Source: Anarhynchus alexandrinus
Taxonomy: Eukaryota > Chordata > Aves > Charadriiformes > Charadriidae
Reading direction: 5' to 3'
Length of the DNA: 64,000 nt
Assembly: GCA_008711295.1 (NCBI GenBank)
Contig: VUYV01000008.1
Location: 1,431,588-1,495,587, forward strand
Shown here in pieces: positions 23,742-35,700 of the stretch. Positions within the stretch are counted from its first letter, which is position 1, and each line of letters begins with the position of its first letter. Both the position numbers and the translations under genes were made by a program. Below the pieces are notes generated by a model. The model did no database searches and was not told where the DNA came from. It saw only the letters and a list, made by a program, of their open reading frames with translations.

Positions 23742-24609
23742 GTTTGATACTGGGACCCCTTGATGAATTGGTTACAGTTCTAGTTAAAACTGATTTTAGA
23801 ACATTTTTCTTAATGTTACATTTTGAGGAGTCGTGGATGTTTTTAGTAAAGTAGAAAAATAGCCTTTTGTTCTGATATTTATTTGTGGTAGTTTAGTTCA
23901 GAGTAGATTTCTGGGCAACCTTTACGGGTGGGTATGTTTTCAGTTCTTGCAGTCAAAATGGCCTTTTCCTGTAATAAAAAACTGAGTAAATAGATACTTT
24001 GCTTGTGCTTGTTATTAAGGGGGGGGAGAAAAAAACAAACAAATCCTCTCCGGCCCAATTCAAAGCAAAACCAAAACTAATTCAGAGGACTCACCATTTC
24101 CATAAGGATGGAAGGCCATGGTGGATTTTTGGTTTAATATAAATCTTGTCTGACTTCAGCATGCAAATTATCTAGTTATTTTATTTCGCTTAGGGTTGAC
24201 TCTACTGCAGTGATTTCGTTTTCTTGGGCATACAAGCACTTTCTCAGGGAGCTACCTGATGAAGTCAGGTGATTGCCAGAGGTTGGCTGGACAAAGTCAA
24301 ACCTATACCTTTCTTCACTAAATCTCCACGATCTGGTGGAATTTCCAGTTTCGGAGCTGTCACTTTTAGCTGAGCCTGTTTCCCAGAGAGTCTGAGGAGT
24401 CGGAGTCTCAGCAGTGGCAAATCACTCTGGAGGAACTGGTAAAGAGCTGCTCGCGTGGGAGGCTGGGAGTATCTCTTACAGAAAACGGTGTATGTAGCAA
24501 AGATGACAATTCAATCCTCTGAAGATGCAGGAAAGAAATTAGATGTTTCACTTGTTATTTTTAATACAATCATCTGGTGTCAACTTTGTCATTTACAAAA
24601 TATTTCCAG
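23742..24609 (+). other. Intron end with first Ig3-exon acceptor
   Basis: AT-rich intron with no repeat that I recognise. It ends in AAAATATTTCCAG. The pyrimidine tract before this acceptor is short and interrupted, weaker than those of the other two exons. Confidence 0.7.
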
Positions 24610-24763
24610 ATCCAGAGGTGCCGCAGAAGTTGGTGTTCGTGAGGCAGCCCTCTTCGCTCACTAAGGTTGCTGGGCAAAGCGCCGTTTTCCCATGTGTTGC
24701 CGTGGGATTTCCAACTCCGTATATCAGGTGGACAAGAAATGAAGAAGAGCTTATCACAGAAGG
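24610..24763 (+). CDS. NEO1: Neogenin exon encoding the first half of the third Ig-like domain
   Basis: The acceptor is ATATTTCCAG at 24600-24609 and the donor is AGG|GTGAGT, a near-consensus 5' splice site. The exon completes the phase-1 codon from the preceding exon (G|AT, Asp), reads [16 protein letters not shown], and ends two bases into a Gly codon (phase 2). It carries the first Ig cysteine (FPCVAVG, exon residue 29) and the core tryptophan (IRWTRNEEE, residue 41). It lacks the second cysteine, which the next exon supplies. The 154-base length, the phase and the Asp-Pro-Glu-Val start fit the neogenin Ig3 exon. The Ig3 domain binds no catalytic cofactor; in the family the four N-terminal Ig domains form a horseshoe-like module. 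The ATG-initiated frame visible at 24543 is simply read-through of intron sequence into this exon. Confidence 0.94.
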
Positions 24764-27700
24764 GTGAGTAATGGCTAACATTTTTAGATAACGGTAGGAA
24801 TGCAGCCAGAGTTCCAATTTGAGATGAGAGCACAATTTGCTTTCTTCTTAATTTGAAACCAGGAGAACAGAAGGTGGTTTTCAACTGCTGGAGGGCTTCT
24901 AGACTGAGTGTTATGACAAGTAAGGTAGTTCATGAGACTCGTGGAACAATCTCATAGTACTCTTTTTGCAGACACCTGAAACCAAGAAATCTTATTTGAA
25001 GCAGAAAGGTTATTAAGAATATATTACTTTTAGATTGCCGCTGGAGTAAAAGAAGCAATTAAGGGAATAAGGATGCTGCAGAAAAGCGAAGACTTCTTCA
25101 TGTTGGCGTATTACGTGTGCGAAGCACTGCACTCACATTACTCTTCCTGCTATGAAAATGTCCAGTATGCATCTAAATGTTCTATAAGAATTTATGAATA
25201 AGTGTTTGAAGCAGAATTTCATAATTTCTCATTAAAACAGAATATTAAAATGTTAGACATGATTAAAAAAAAACACCGGTGGGCTTTCAGGAATGCATTA
25301 AGTGAAAACTACTCTATTATACATTGTCATTGCTGGTGTATTCATTCAAAATAATATGGTGTAGAAAATACGGATAAAAAAGCAGAACAAATCTTATCAA
25401 GAAAAGCTATCTTTTTGTCCATCTAATGAACACGCTTACTAGAACAAGGAAATTACAAACAGTTACTTGAATGTTCTCAGCATCCCTCAAAGTCGATGGT
25501 GAGATTAATGTAGAAACAAGTTAATCATGAAACAACGAGGAGTCAAGTTAAATGGTGGCATGGCTGATAGAGAAAGTAGCTAAAGGAATATACAAGTCTT
25601 TCTACAGTACCAACGATAGTAATATATCTCTTTTTTGTGTCAACTCTGAAATTAAAAAAATTCAGGGGTTCGTAATTTGAACTGTCTTTATCTGGAAAAT
25701 GCTTCTGTGGGTAGTGACTAACAGTTCTAATACCACTGAGAAATTGCATTGATGTCAGTCTGATGGCACATGATTTGGATTCATTTTTTGTAAGTATAAG
25801 AAATCATTCACGTATGAAGGATGGTACAGACTCATTAGAGTTGCACAATCAAATGTGATGAAATGTCAGAATAAATGTGCCTGATAAGATCTTAATTTGT
25901 TTTTCTTGTATGTAAAATGATTTCATGTCATATCTTTACACATTTCTGCTGCCCCCCCGCCCCCCAATTATGTCACATTCAGTCCACAAGGAGGTTAAGA
26001 CTCACTAAAGATCTCTCCTTTTTATTTTCCTCTCATTTCTTCATATAAAGCTCAAATTTTCAAATCCTGCTCTGAATACGGTGCTGTTAATTCCCTTATG
26101 AGCTTTTCTATGCAGCTTGTCATGATAACTTCTGAGGGCTTCACAAATATTTTTTTCTTTTCAAAATTGAGTGAGAATTATTGGAGAGCTGAGGTATAAC
26201 ATTAGTAAATATATTTGATCTTTATACGTGCACAGTTTGAACAGCGTAAGATCTGATATTTCAGGATATTTAGCATTAGTTTTCAGTGTTATGTCCTTTT
26301 GTTACAAGAATGGGTTCCAGTTGGCTTTTGGTGTGTTTGGGAGCTGTAGGAGTAAGTTTCCTTCATTGTTCGTTAAAGTGATTGACCTGTGCCAGAATTC
26401 TCAAGTCTGCTACTTATGACTATGGCGTAACAGAGAAGTGATTCAAACAGCAGACAACAAAAAGTTCTTAAACTCCATTTATCTCCACAGCTGTCACGTT
26501 ATTCTTTTGAATAGAATAATTGGAAAATCTCTAGAACTAAAAATTAAGATTCTTTGTTGGAGTCAAGCCTACGGTTAGACTGCTGCAAAATAGGTACCTT
26601 AGCTTGTTATGCATGTTCTGTTAATTAAATTACAAATTAAATCACATTTAATTTGTATTAAAATCCTCTTTTTTATATGAAAGTAAGACTTTTCTCATTA
26701 GCATGGCTTTTCTTTATCCCAAGAAAAAACTCATCCTTTTCATCTGGACAGGTTTTAATATACCTTCTGCCTGGGAAAAGCTCTTAAGTTTTTTGTCTAT
26801 ACACTCGCACTACAGACATTAACATATACGTATAGGTATGTATACGCTTATGTGTAGACATATCTATTGATACATATCTGTGTGTGCAGGTATGGGGTTA
26901 GGATGCAAAACTGGGACAGCATGGGCAAGTATGTCCCTAATTTTTCCCCCTTAGGCACACAACCTTATTTTTACTTTTGTCTTTCAACTGTGGCAATTCA
27001 TCTAATAAAAAATTAAATGTTTTTCTTTAAAGCTGTATTGCTACAGAGAATATGTATAGGAGCCTGTATTTATAGGAAAAAAAAATAGATTATTTTTAAG
27101 GATTGGGAGTGCTGGGTTTTTGGAATTAAATATTTGTTTTAAGACCTGAAAAAAGGGAAGGTGTTTAATTTTGATGGAGTATTTCTCAAAGACTGCAATA
27201 AGATTTATGTTAATGGATAAATATGAGCAAACTTTAACGATGGCAGTCTTGGCGCTTGTTCAAACAAGCAGCCTGTAATGCAATATATTGTGAAATTAGT
27301 TTGCTGTGATAAAATATTTTCCAAACTAATATGAGTGAAAGAGAGGGAAGCTTTGAGTGTTGAGTGAGAAATTGGCGAAGTTAATGCAATGCTAAAAGTT
27401 TCCATTGTAGTAAAACTGTTACAGCTTCAAGGAATCCTGTCAGAACTGATTAACTTAAAGATTTCAAAGGCAACGTAAGTGATAGTTAGACTGCTGACTT
27501 TTTGGTTCTTCATAAAGAAGTCCATCAAAGACTCTGAAATATCTGGATCCCACCAGGCCTTGGGGAAGTCGCAGTCCTCGGAAGCTGAAGAGCAGGAGCC
27601 TGTTTGGAGAAAGGGTTTCGGTGTGCTCGCACCATGGGTATGCTCTTGCCTGGCTTCGCTTTGCTCTTTCAGGCCTTTCTTCCTGGAGGCACAATTTCAG

Positions 27701-28650
27701 AGAGGAAAAAATCACAAAGGTGAAAATTGGACCTGCTAACCTGGCACTGGGATAAACATTTGACTTATGATTTAAGCTTTTCATTTATTGGCATACTAGT
27801 TAAGTTAATAATCTTCATGATGCCTAATAATTTTCTCCAAGCTACCTTTTTTGAAAAGAAAGGAATAGGCTAAACCCTGTTCTAGGCTGAGATTTATGGT
27901 GCTGGCACTTGTCTCTCCAAACTAGAGCTTCAGCATACGAAGCAAGCCTCTAGACTCGGATGTGTTCCTGGGTGTATAATGTTGTGATACAGGGTATCCT
28001 GCTCGTAGGATTGGCGCTACGGCTGCACACCCACCCCGTCACACACGGGCTTCAGCAATGCCAATGTGCATTGGGCTTTTCCAGCTGGATTTCCTCCAGA
28101 AACTCAGAATGAGTAATGTCTCTGCCAGGAATGTAGAGAATACTGAGAGAAATGGCAGTGGGGAAAGCCACTGAAGTATAAAGCTATTTGAACAAATCTT
28201 ATGTCCTGTACAGAAAACCATCTAAAGTAAAATCTACCGTATTGTCAGTGTTACCTGATGTAAAAGGCCGTAATGGAAACATTATATACAGGTTGAATAG
28301 TTTTTTGGATTTGGCAAAATTTGAGCCTTTCATACTATTTAATGTTTGGCTAGGGATCCTACTGCGTGAGGGTCTGTTTGTTGGCAAATGCAGGAGTAAT
28401 TTTGTGCTTTTGATGATTCTGAAGTTGAAAAGTGAAGTTTCAGTTGAGGTGGCTGCCAAGATGGATTTCCAGAGCTTGGGAAATGGGCACAGAGTTTCAA
28501 ATGTTTGGAAGATGATGTTCTGCTTTGAAACCTTCCCAGTGTGTGGATCGGTATGTGCTCAGACAGCGTATATGGTGTATCTTGATTTATATTTGGACAC
28601 TTATGCGGAAGAAATTACAAATGCATGTACCACAAATTCTTTAAAAAGCT
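24764..28650 (+). other. Intron between the two Ig3 exons, part 1
   Basis: AT-rich, mostly unique intron sequence beginning with the GTGAGT donor. A C-rich stretch lies near 25953-25966. An alternating purine-pyrimidine stretch rich in TA, CA and TG steps lies near 26820-26890. The 157-codon open frame at 28188-28661 has no recognisable domain and I do not call it a gene. Confidence 0.6.
26631..26657. repeat. Perfect 12-bp inverted repeat (hairpin)
   Basis: TACAAATTAAAT and its exact reverse complement ATTTAATTTGTA flank a three-base CAC loop. All pairs but two are A-T, so stability is low, and it is probably a chance or replication-derived palindrome. Confidence 0.85.
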
Positions 28651-29560
28651 ACAGTAAATGAGATGGTTAATCTGAAAAGAAACAATTAAATGGACCCTGA
28701 ACAATAACATTATATTTTAATAAGGCTATTGAAGTACAGCTAACTCTGGTGTTATTGGCCTGTTCAATTTAGCAAAATTTTGTCATTGAAACATGCCTAC
28801 AGAAAACTATAAGGTGGCTGTATGGTTAGTCATTTTCTAAAGTGAGTAGATCACAAAGCTGAGGTTGCCTCTGCAGCATTAACTTTATGCTGTTGTTTTA
28901 TGCATTCAAATAAATTCTTTAATTGTATGATCACATGCAAATTATTAATGCAGGTTTTTTCCTTCATACTTCACATAAATGTGCAATATTTTTAATTATT
29001 ACATATCATTGTTTGCCAGGCACTCCAAGTGATTTGTATTAACTGAATTGTACTTGCCCAGCTCAGTAAAGGTTAAAGATAGCAAAGTAATTACAGAGGT
29101 TTTTCTGGTAGTAGATTCCACAAAATAATCTAATTTACTGTCTAATTTTATCTGCTGTACTTTACCAAGACTGCAAATAGATTATAAGATGTTTTGGGAA
29201 TAGCAATTTAAAAGAAAGGAAAAAAGAATGCCAAAACCTCAGGGTATAACTGGCTGTTTGAATACAGTGAATTAATAAAGGCTCACTGTATTTTGTGATG
29301 ATGAACACAAAAGTGTGTGAGTTAGGTATCCAAAGTAGCTCAAGTAATTGTATATTATGAGTGTGTAACTGAGGGCTGTACGGAATGCATATAAAAGGCT
29401 TGAATTTGATTTTGCTGTTCCCTGACATTTGAATGATCAATCTTTGCTGTTTTTAATGACACTTTAAATTATGTTATCACTTTTATATTAAGCTGATTCT
29501 TTGTCTCCAGTGTCTGCAATCTGATTGCTTCACTCTTTTGTGGAAATGCTTCATTGTCCT
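28650..29560. promoter_or_regulatory. Candidate conserved non-coding (enhancer-like) block
   Basis: The sequence is AT-rich and not obviously repetitive. It is dense in homeodomain-type TAAT/ATTA cores. A perfect POU octamer ATGCAAAT lies at 28935-28942, followed at once by TATTAATG. Long introns of axon-guidance receptor genes often hold deeply conserved enhancers of this kind. This is inference from texture alone; no alignment supports it here. Confidence 0.25.
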
Positions 29561-32500
29561 TACAAAATTAAGATGTTTTACTTTATTAGAAAAGCGGTTT
29601 TGCTTTAAGCCCAGCATTCTTCCAAAGCTAATGCATACAGAAGGAATCACCAAGGAGTCAGACAGATTCATTGTTTTATTCCCTGTTTTCAACAGTGGAG
29701 AACTTATATTGGATCACATATTGGTAAACTTTGAACTCAACTCTAGATTTTCTTGAGGAAAATAGTCGTAGAGAATAAAAAGTGTAGCGCAATTAAGATG
29801 GCTGAAAGCTGTCTAACCTTGTTTCTTGACATAAAGGAGAACTCATGTAAATGCTGCCATGTTGCAAGGAGTTTGTGAGATCCTATACTAAGAACTTGTG
29901 TTGCCTAACGCGACAACCTCTAGTAATTTTTTATAGTGCTAGTAACATCTTCGTTGCTGGTTACTAACCGCGGGTTTCCTGTCTCACCACGCGTGTTACT
30001 TTGCTTTTCCAGAGGCTTGCTATGGGAAAATAAGCATCGTAAGGCACGCGTTCCTATTAGATGGATAACTACGGAAATTGGTAGATATTAAAAAAAAGGC
30101 ACTATATGTCATCAAAGTTACATTCTGTCTGTATAGCCTTTTGTCATCCCTTTGCAATTTTGTTAGTCTCAGCTTCTTGCATCTAGTCAGTTCTGCCAGC
30201 CCAAGCGGCCCTCCTGGTTTGTGTCCTGACTGCCACTGAGAGATATGGCACATTTACCAATCAGCTCCATTTGTTCCTGCGTTCATCTTCGCCTTCAGCA
30301 AATTATATGCCACTCAGATTAATTTAATATGCCACGAAGGCTAGAACAAATAACCGAAGAAGCTATTTTACATAATAGGAGATACAAAACTGCATATGTG
30401 GATGTGTGGAGGTCCAGACCCGCCTTGCTCGCTTGTTTTTCTTTAGGTGTGTTTTAGTGCAACCTTAACGTGTCTAACATGCCATTCTCAAAGAGAAGCT
30501 TCAGCGACATTGTGTTTCTGTTCACCTTGACAATGTCTGGAAAGCTCCTTCTGCATTTGTGGACTGTTGATGTCCAGATGCAGACAAAGAGGCTCAAGAA
30601 GAGCATCGTTTTCTTAGATTTTTTTTTTTAAATGGTCTTAAACTTTCTTAGATGGTCAGATTTGCCTTGGAGGTGGTGTAGTCCAAGACTTCTGGGGTCG
30701 GTTTCTTTGTTCTAACCACAACACAGTTGTGTGATTTAAATCTAATGAATTTACCTGGATAGAATACAGGTAAATAGAATACAAGAAAGTGGGAGAAGAG
30801 GAGGGGGGGAAAGCAATGCAGTTTTGGCAGCTCCTGTTCACATCTCCTTTGTACAGAGTTTTCTTGCTTGAGATAGGAGATGGATCATCTTTCACTATCT
30901 GTGATTACCACTAAAGCTCCTATTTTTTCCTACAGAACAATTTTTCATCTGATCCACAATATGAGGTTTCTACCTATTTAGGGCTGCAGTGACAATAAAA
31001 CACTATCAAAACAATCCAAGATATATCTTATCTCCTTACTTTCTGCCCTTGAATCGCTGTTGAGCAGTTACAAAAAAAGGTTTTAATGACAAACTTCTTC
31101 CTGCTTTCCTCTTAGCTAGAACCTGTTTGCAATGCTGTTCACATACTTCACTACTATTTCTTCAGGCGTTCCTCTCTTTAAAGCTCCTAATACGTTTTTA
31201 CAAACTTATTTCTATCTTCACTCAAATTTCCTACATTTCTTAAAAAACAAACGTTTTGTAGTCCTCCTGTTACTAGGTCACGGAAGCAGTATCCCTTTCC
31301 TTATGGTATACCTGGGTAGGGCATCTCCCTGAGTGCTTTTAAGACTGATTTCTTCCGCTTAATTCCAATAATGATTTTATTTGTTCAGTTTTTAAGTGTA
31401 TTGAATCAGAAATTTGATCAACAGTTATAGTACTGTCATAAATGGATATTATTGTGGTGATTAGTTAGGTGAGTCAGAAGTCTTTGTGTCCTAACAATCT
31501 ACCTTTCCACACAGGTAAGAGCTTTGGTTCTACTAATGCAATTCCAGTAATATGTTAAATGTAGAAAGCAATTAGGTTGATTTTTTCGTACATTAGCCAC
31601 TCTATAGAGACTGAAAAAGTTAATTGTTGAAATGTGCCCTTCAGTTAATATTTTGAAAGAATTCAGTCTGTTCCTGCCCGCTAAGCCATTGCTTGATAAT
31701 GCCCGAAGGGAAGCCATCAGGTAGACTGTCATTTATTTCTTTTTTTCAGCTGCAAATAAGAGTGGTTCTGGATCAGTATCCAGTCATGGCTTGGCTTGGG
31801 GTTTTTGGTAATGTTACCAGCTTTTTATTGTTTGCACTTGGAGTGATGGTGAATCTTGAAAAACCCTCATACAAATTTGTACCACATAAAGGGGAATGGT
31901 GGTTGCAAGGGGAGAAGGGAGCTGAGGGTGCTACGAGCAGCAGAAAATGCTACATTTAGCCACTACATTTAGCCTAAAAAGCAGATAGTTTATAAGGGCT
32001 GAATTATAACCCCTCTCCCCACCCTTAGCAAGTCAGAGGGAGAAAATTCTAAACAGAAACTGTCAACTTGATGAAATTGTCTTTTGAATTTTGTTTAACC
32101 TGTGTTTTATTCTGAAATCTTACTGAAATGACTATCTTAAAAAAAAATTCAATTACGTTATACAATATACACTGCTGTTCCTTACGTTGTATGGGCCTAA
32201 GTCTGGCATGTTATAGTTCACTTAACTTTTCAAGCAATAAGTCATTCCAGCTGTATCTGCAAAGCGTGGGGTTTTTTTTATTTTTGTTTTTATGATGTGG
32301 TTGTTATTTCACTTAATTCTTAAGTTTTAGTTCCTGTTATGTAAATACCTTGGATCACATTTAATTAAGAAGAACTGAAGCTGAAAGTGCAAAAAGATGA
32401 GCTACTCTTATGGAATCGATATACTTGTACTTAATTTTAAAAGTGAGGCCGAAGTGTGGGATTTGACCATAGAGTTAAAAATCCCTCTCTGATGTGGCTC

Positions 32501-32649
32501 CTTGTAAATGGCACCCAGGAATATTATGTGTGAACAGTTCTTCGGTTCATGTAGCCGTGTCAGGCAGAGGACTTGTGTGTGCTTCTCTGGTAACACTGTA
32601 TTTAAGTCATTTGGTCCATCAAATCAACCATATGTCCTGTTTTGCACAG
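29561..32649 (+). other. Intron between the two Ig3 exons, part 2
   Basis: AT-rich intron with no gene or repeat that I can support. It ends with the acceptor CTGTTTTGCACAG before the second Ig3 exon. Confidence 0.65.
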
Positions 32650-32786
32650 CTCTGAAAGATTTCTCCTGCTTGCGGGAGGCAGCCTGGAGCTCAGTGATGT
32701 TATGGAAGAGGACGCTGGGACGTACACCTGCATAGCGGATAACGGAAATGAGACGATTGAAGCTCAAGCAGAACTTACAGTTCAAG
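32650..32786 (+). CDS. NEO1: Neogenin exon encoding the second half of the third Ig-like domain
   Basis: The acceptor is CTGTTTTGCACAG (32637-32649) and the donor is CAAG|GTAGGT. The exon opens with the third base of the Gly codon left by the previous exon (phase 2) and reads [16 protein letters not shown]. It then gives the Ig signature [11 protein letters not shown], with the second domain cysteine at exon residue 27, then [15 protein letters not shown]. It ends in phase 1, one base into the codon that should open the Ig4 exon. NET is an N-glycosylation sequon at residues 33-35. The run from GTYTC through ELTVQ is nearly the same as in mammalian neogenin, which gives the strongest gene-level identification in the window. 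No start or stop codon of the gene is in the window, so all three exons are internal pieces of a larger coding sequence. Confidence 0.95.
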
Positions 32787-35700
32787 GTAGGTCCAATATT
32801 TAATTCTCAGAGAAAACAGATCTCTGGATGTCTTCATAAGAGTTTTATTGTGTGATCAGCTAAAGACCCCGTTAGTTTTTTGTCCCATTTAAAAAAAGAA
32901 AAGCAAAATAAAAAAATCCAATAAAAAAAACGACAAAACCAAAAACTTCACTCCTCCCAATTCTGTTATATTGTATAATGTGTTACTCTGACTTATCACT
33001 CAAACTGCTCGTAATTTCATAAATATTCAAATGAGGAATTTGTTTATCTAATGCATCTGAAGCATGGTTGAAAGCTGCTGCATATGCTCGTATAATATTA
33101 AGTGTGGTCAATGCCACATACTTTTTTCAAGGACGACAAAGGTCACAGTGTGGCTAATCACACCTGAAAATGGACCTATAGCACTATTACTTAGGTCTTC
33201 CTTGAAAAGGACATATATAAGTATTTTTTTGTAATCCTTAACTATACTGTTGTTTTTGAGGAGCTTGGCAGAAGATAAAAGTTGAGATACTTAATAATAC
33301 AGTGATTTATTGTGTGTGTAACTGTCTTGCTTACTCTTGAAAGCTATTTTTACTAGAAACAGCACTGAAATGTCGATAACGTCGATTTAAAAACATCTTA
33401 CGTAACCTGTGCAAATGAAGTAGACTTGCTAAGGAGCAGGGAAAAAAAAGGTAGAAGTTCGGCTTCTTCACCTTTCTTACATTTCATCAGGAAACTGTCG
33501 TCTTTATTAATTGGCTCTTAAAATTGGCTTAAAATTCTTCAGCTAGAATTTACTGGCGTGTAAGAGTGGTTCATATATGCAGTATCCTTGTAAGAGGTTA
33601 ACTGACTTGTTTTACAACGGATTGTGGTGTCTTAAAAGTATGTCTGAAGGGGTAAATTTAATGAGTGAACAACCATTAAGGAAGACTTATCTATAGATGA
33701 AACCTTTATGACAAAATAAGTATTGCTTTACATTGTGGGATGACTATTGTTATACCATGAGATGTTATGTAAAAGCATGTCAGCAGAGTTCTCGCTTCTC
33801 TATCAACACAACGTATGGAAGTTTTACCGATTTCAGTACTCCATGCGTATATACTTAAGGTGATGCGTTTTACACGTCTTAGCCATATTTCTGAAGTTCC
33901 AGTTACGTTTCTGGTATAGAAGAGCTGGAGAAGGTCAGTTGGGGTTAAAAAAAAAAATACGAAAGGACAAGAGGTTTTTGAAAGAAAGTTGGTCACTGAG
34001 CTGCTCAGTATTGAAGAGCTGAAGTCTTCCTCTTTAGGAACGTGGAGTGTGGAGGAAGGCTTGTGTTGGCATCCACAGCATTTCCGCATTGTGTCACAGG
34101 TATATTTAACCACATCTAATAAACTGAACATTAACCAAGGTGCAGAATTTGTTTCTGACCATATCGGTGAAGAATATTCTCCTGAGAGTACACTGTCAGT
34201 GCTCACTGTGTACTCTTACCTGTAACTTAAGCTCTGCTGTGTGTTTTACCCCCCAGCTGGCCTCGGGACTGGCTTTCCGAGCAGGTCCTTTGCTTTCCGG
34301 AGGTGACTGGTACGGAAGCATTTTAGCTAGCTCTGCCCTCCGTTAAAAGTTGGGGAAGAAGATCTGAAAAATCCGTTCTCCTGTTCAAATGCAATATAGG
34401 TCTACTTTGACTCGAAGTGTTTTGAAAGCCAACAAATTCTGGTCGTGCAGAAAAAAGCCCACATTTTTCTCACCTTGTTTCTTGGGCCAAAAGAATAAAA
34501 AAAGGTGCTCTGTCTTTTTAAATTCTTACATCCTTGACGCTTCATATCACTTTATGATGGTTTTATGCAGCTCACTGCGTGCTGTGTTTAATTCAGCTCC
34601 AACCTGTATATCTTACAGAATTGGCATGAGGCTTTGAGCTTTATGGGCAATGGCAGAAATTAATAATATTGATGATATGATGCAGTTAGGCTAAGCAAGT
34701 CATAGATAAGGCTGAGATTATAGCCTCAATGTACGATATACAGCCAGGTCACTTGGGGGATGAAAATAATCTTGAGATCACTCTTTGCTCCTTATCTAAA
34801 CTAACGTGATTGATTTATTTTGTTGTAAAGCTTTAGAAAATATTCCGCCCATTCTTTTATGCTGAATTTTTTTTACATGCCTGGCACAAAAAAAGGGGAT
34901 TTCTTTTAATGCTGGAGTATTAAAATATATTAAAGATTATACAGAATGCGTTTTGGAAAGTTGCATTTCTGATTTTGCTTCTTAGTTCTAATCTTAATTC
35001 TCCCTTCCTTTGAAAGGTCACTGTAGAGAGTAATGGTATTTCTGCATTACTGTAATTTGTTGAGGGGTTGAATAGTTTGAGTAACTGTTATCTGATCACC
35101 GTATCATTTTCTTCTAGACTAGAAAAATTGTCATCTCCTCACACCTAATAACTTCATGATTTTGCTTAATTTAAGCTGCTTCTGTCATTCTTAGAAATTC
35201 ATCTGGCAGAAGTTCATACAAGGAGTCCATTTTTGGGGTATTTAATTCTCTTGCCTCATCTATTTTTCTGCATCTCTTTCTTGAAGCACCTGGGGGTTTT
35301 GGTTGGGAGGTTTCAGTAGCATCCTAGAGGTTGTACTGAGGCAGCGAATATTTTTTTCCTTCTATTAACATTTCACAATGGCGATTCAGTGAGACATTTG
35401 TAAATCTCTACTTAAGCGTGGGTAAGATGGCAGCGTTTGACAGTGTTAGGACAGCAAAAGTGAAACGGCATTCCCAGTGATGCCTCTTAACTGAGATTTT
35501 CCTGCAGTGCCAGGTGTAGATTGACTGGAAATTGCAGGTAGTTAGAAACAACCTGCTTTATCCAGTTGGAAGCTTAAATTGTGCACAGAATAGAAAGAAT
35601 GCTCATTAAATGTTACTTCGTTCCAAGACAAATTGGTACGTTTTGCTGTGCTGGTTGTGCCTTTGCGTGTGGGAAATGGGAGGTAGTTGAAGATCACTTG

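Noticed and set aside
24543..24767. Apparent independent 74-codon ORF starting with ATG
   Set aside because: The 5' part is intron; only 24610-24763 is coding, as the splice sites and phase with neighbouring exons show.
29290..29320. Possible box C-like motif (GTGATGATGA) of an intronic snoRNA
   Set aside because: No paired terminal stem or convincing D box at the right distance.
32508..32735. 75-codon plus-strand ORF overlapping the second Ig3 exon
   Set aside because: It is in a different frame from the neogenin exon, which is fixed by the phase-2 junction and the Ig signature.
33706..34206. 166-codon open frame on the minus strand
   Set aside because: No domain, signal or repeat match by eye; residue mix looks like translated intron, and nothing nearby suggests a promoter or partner exon.
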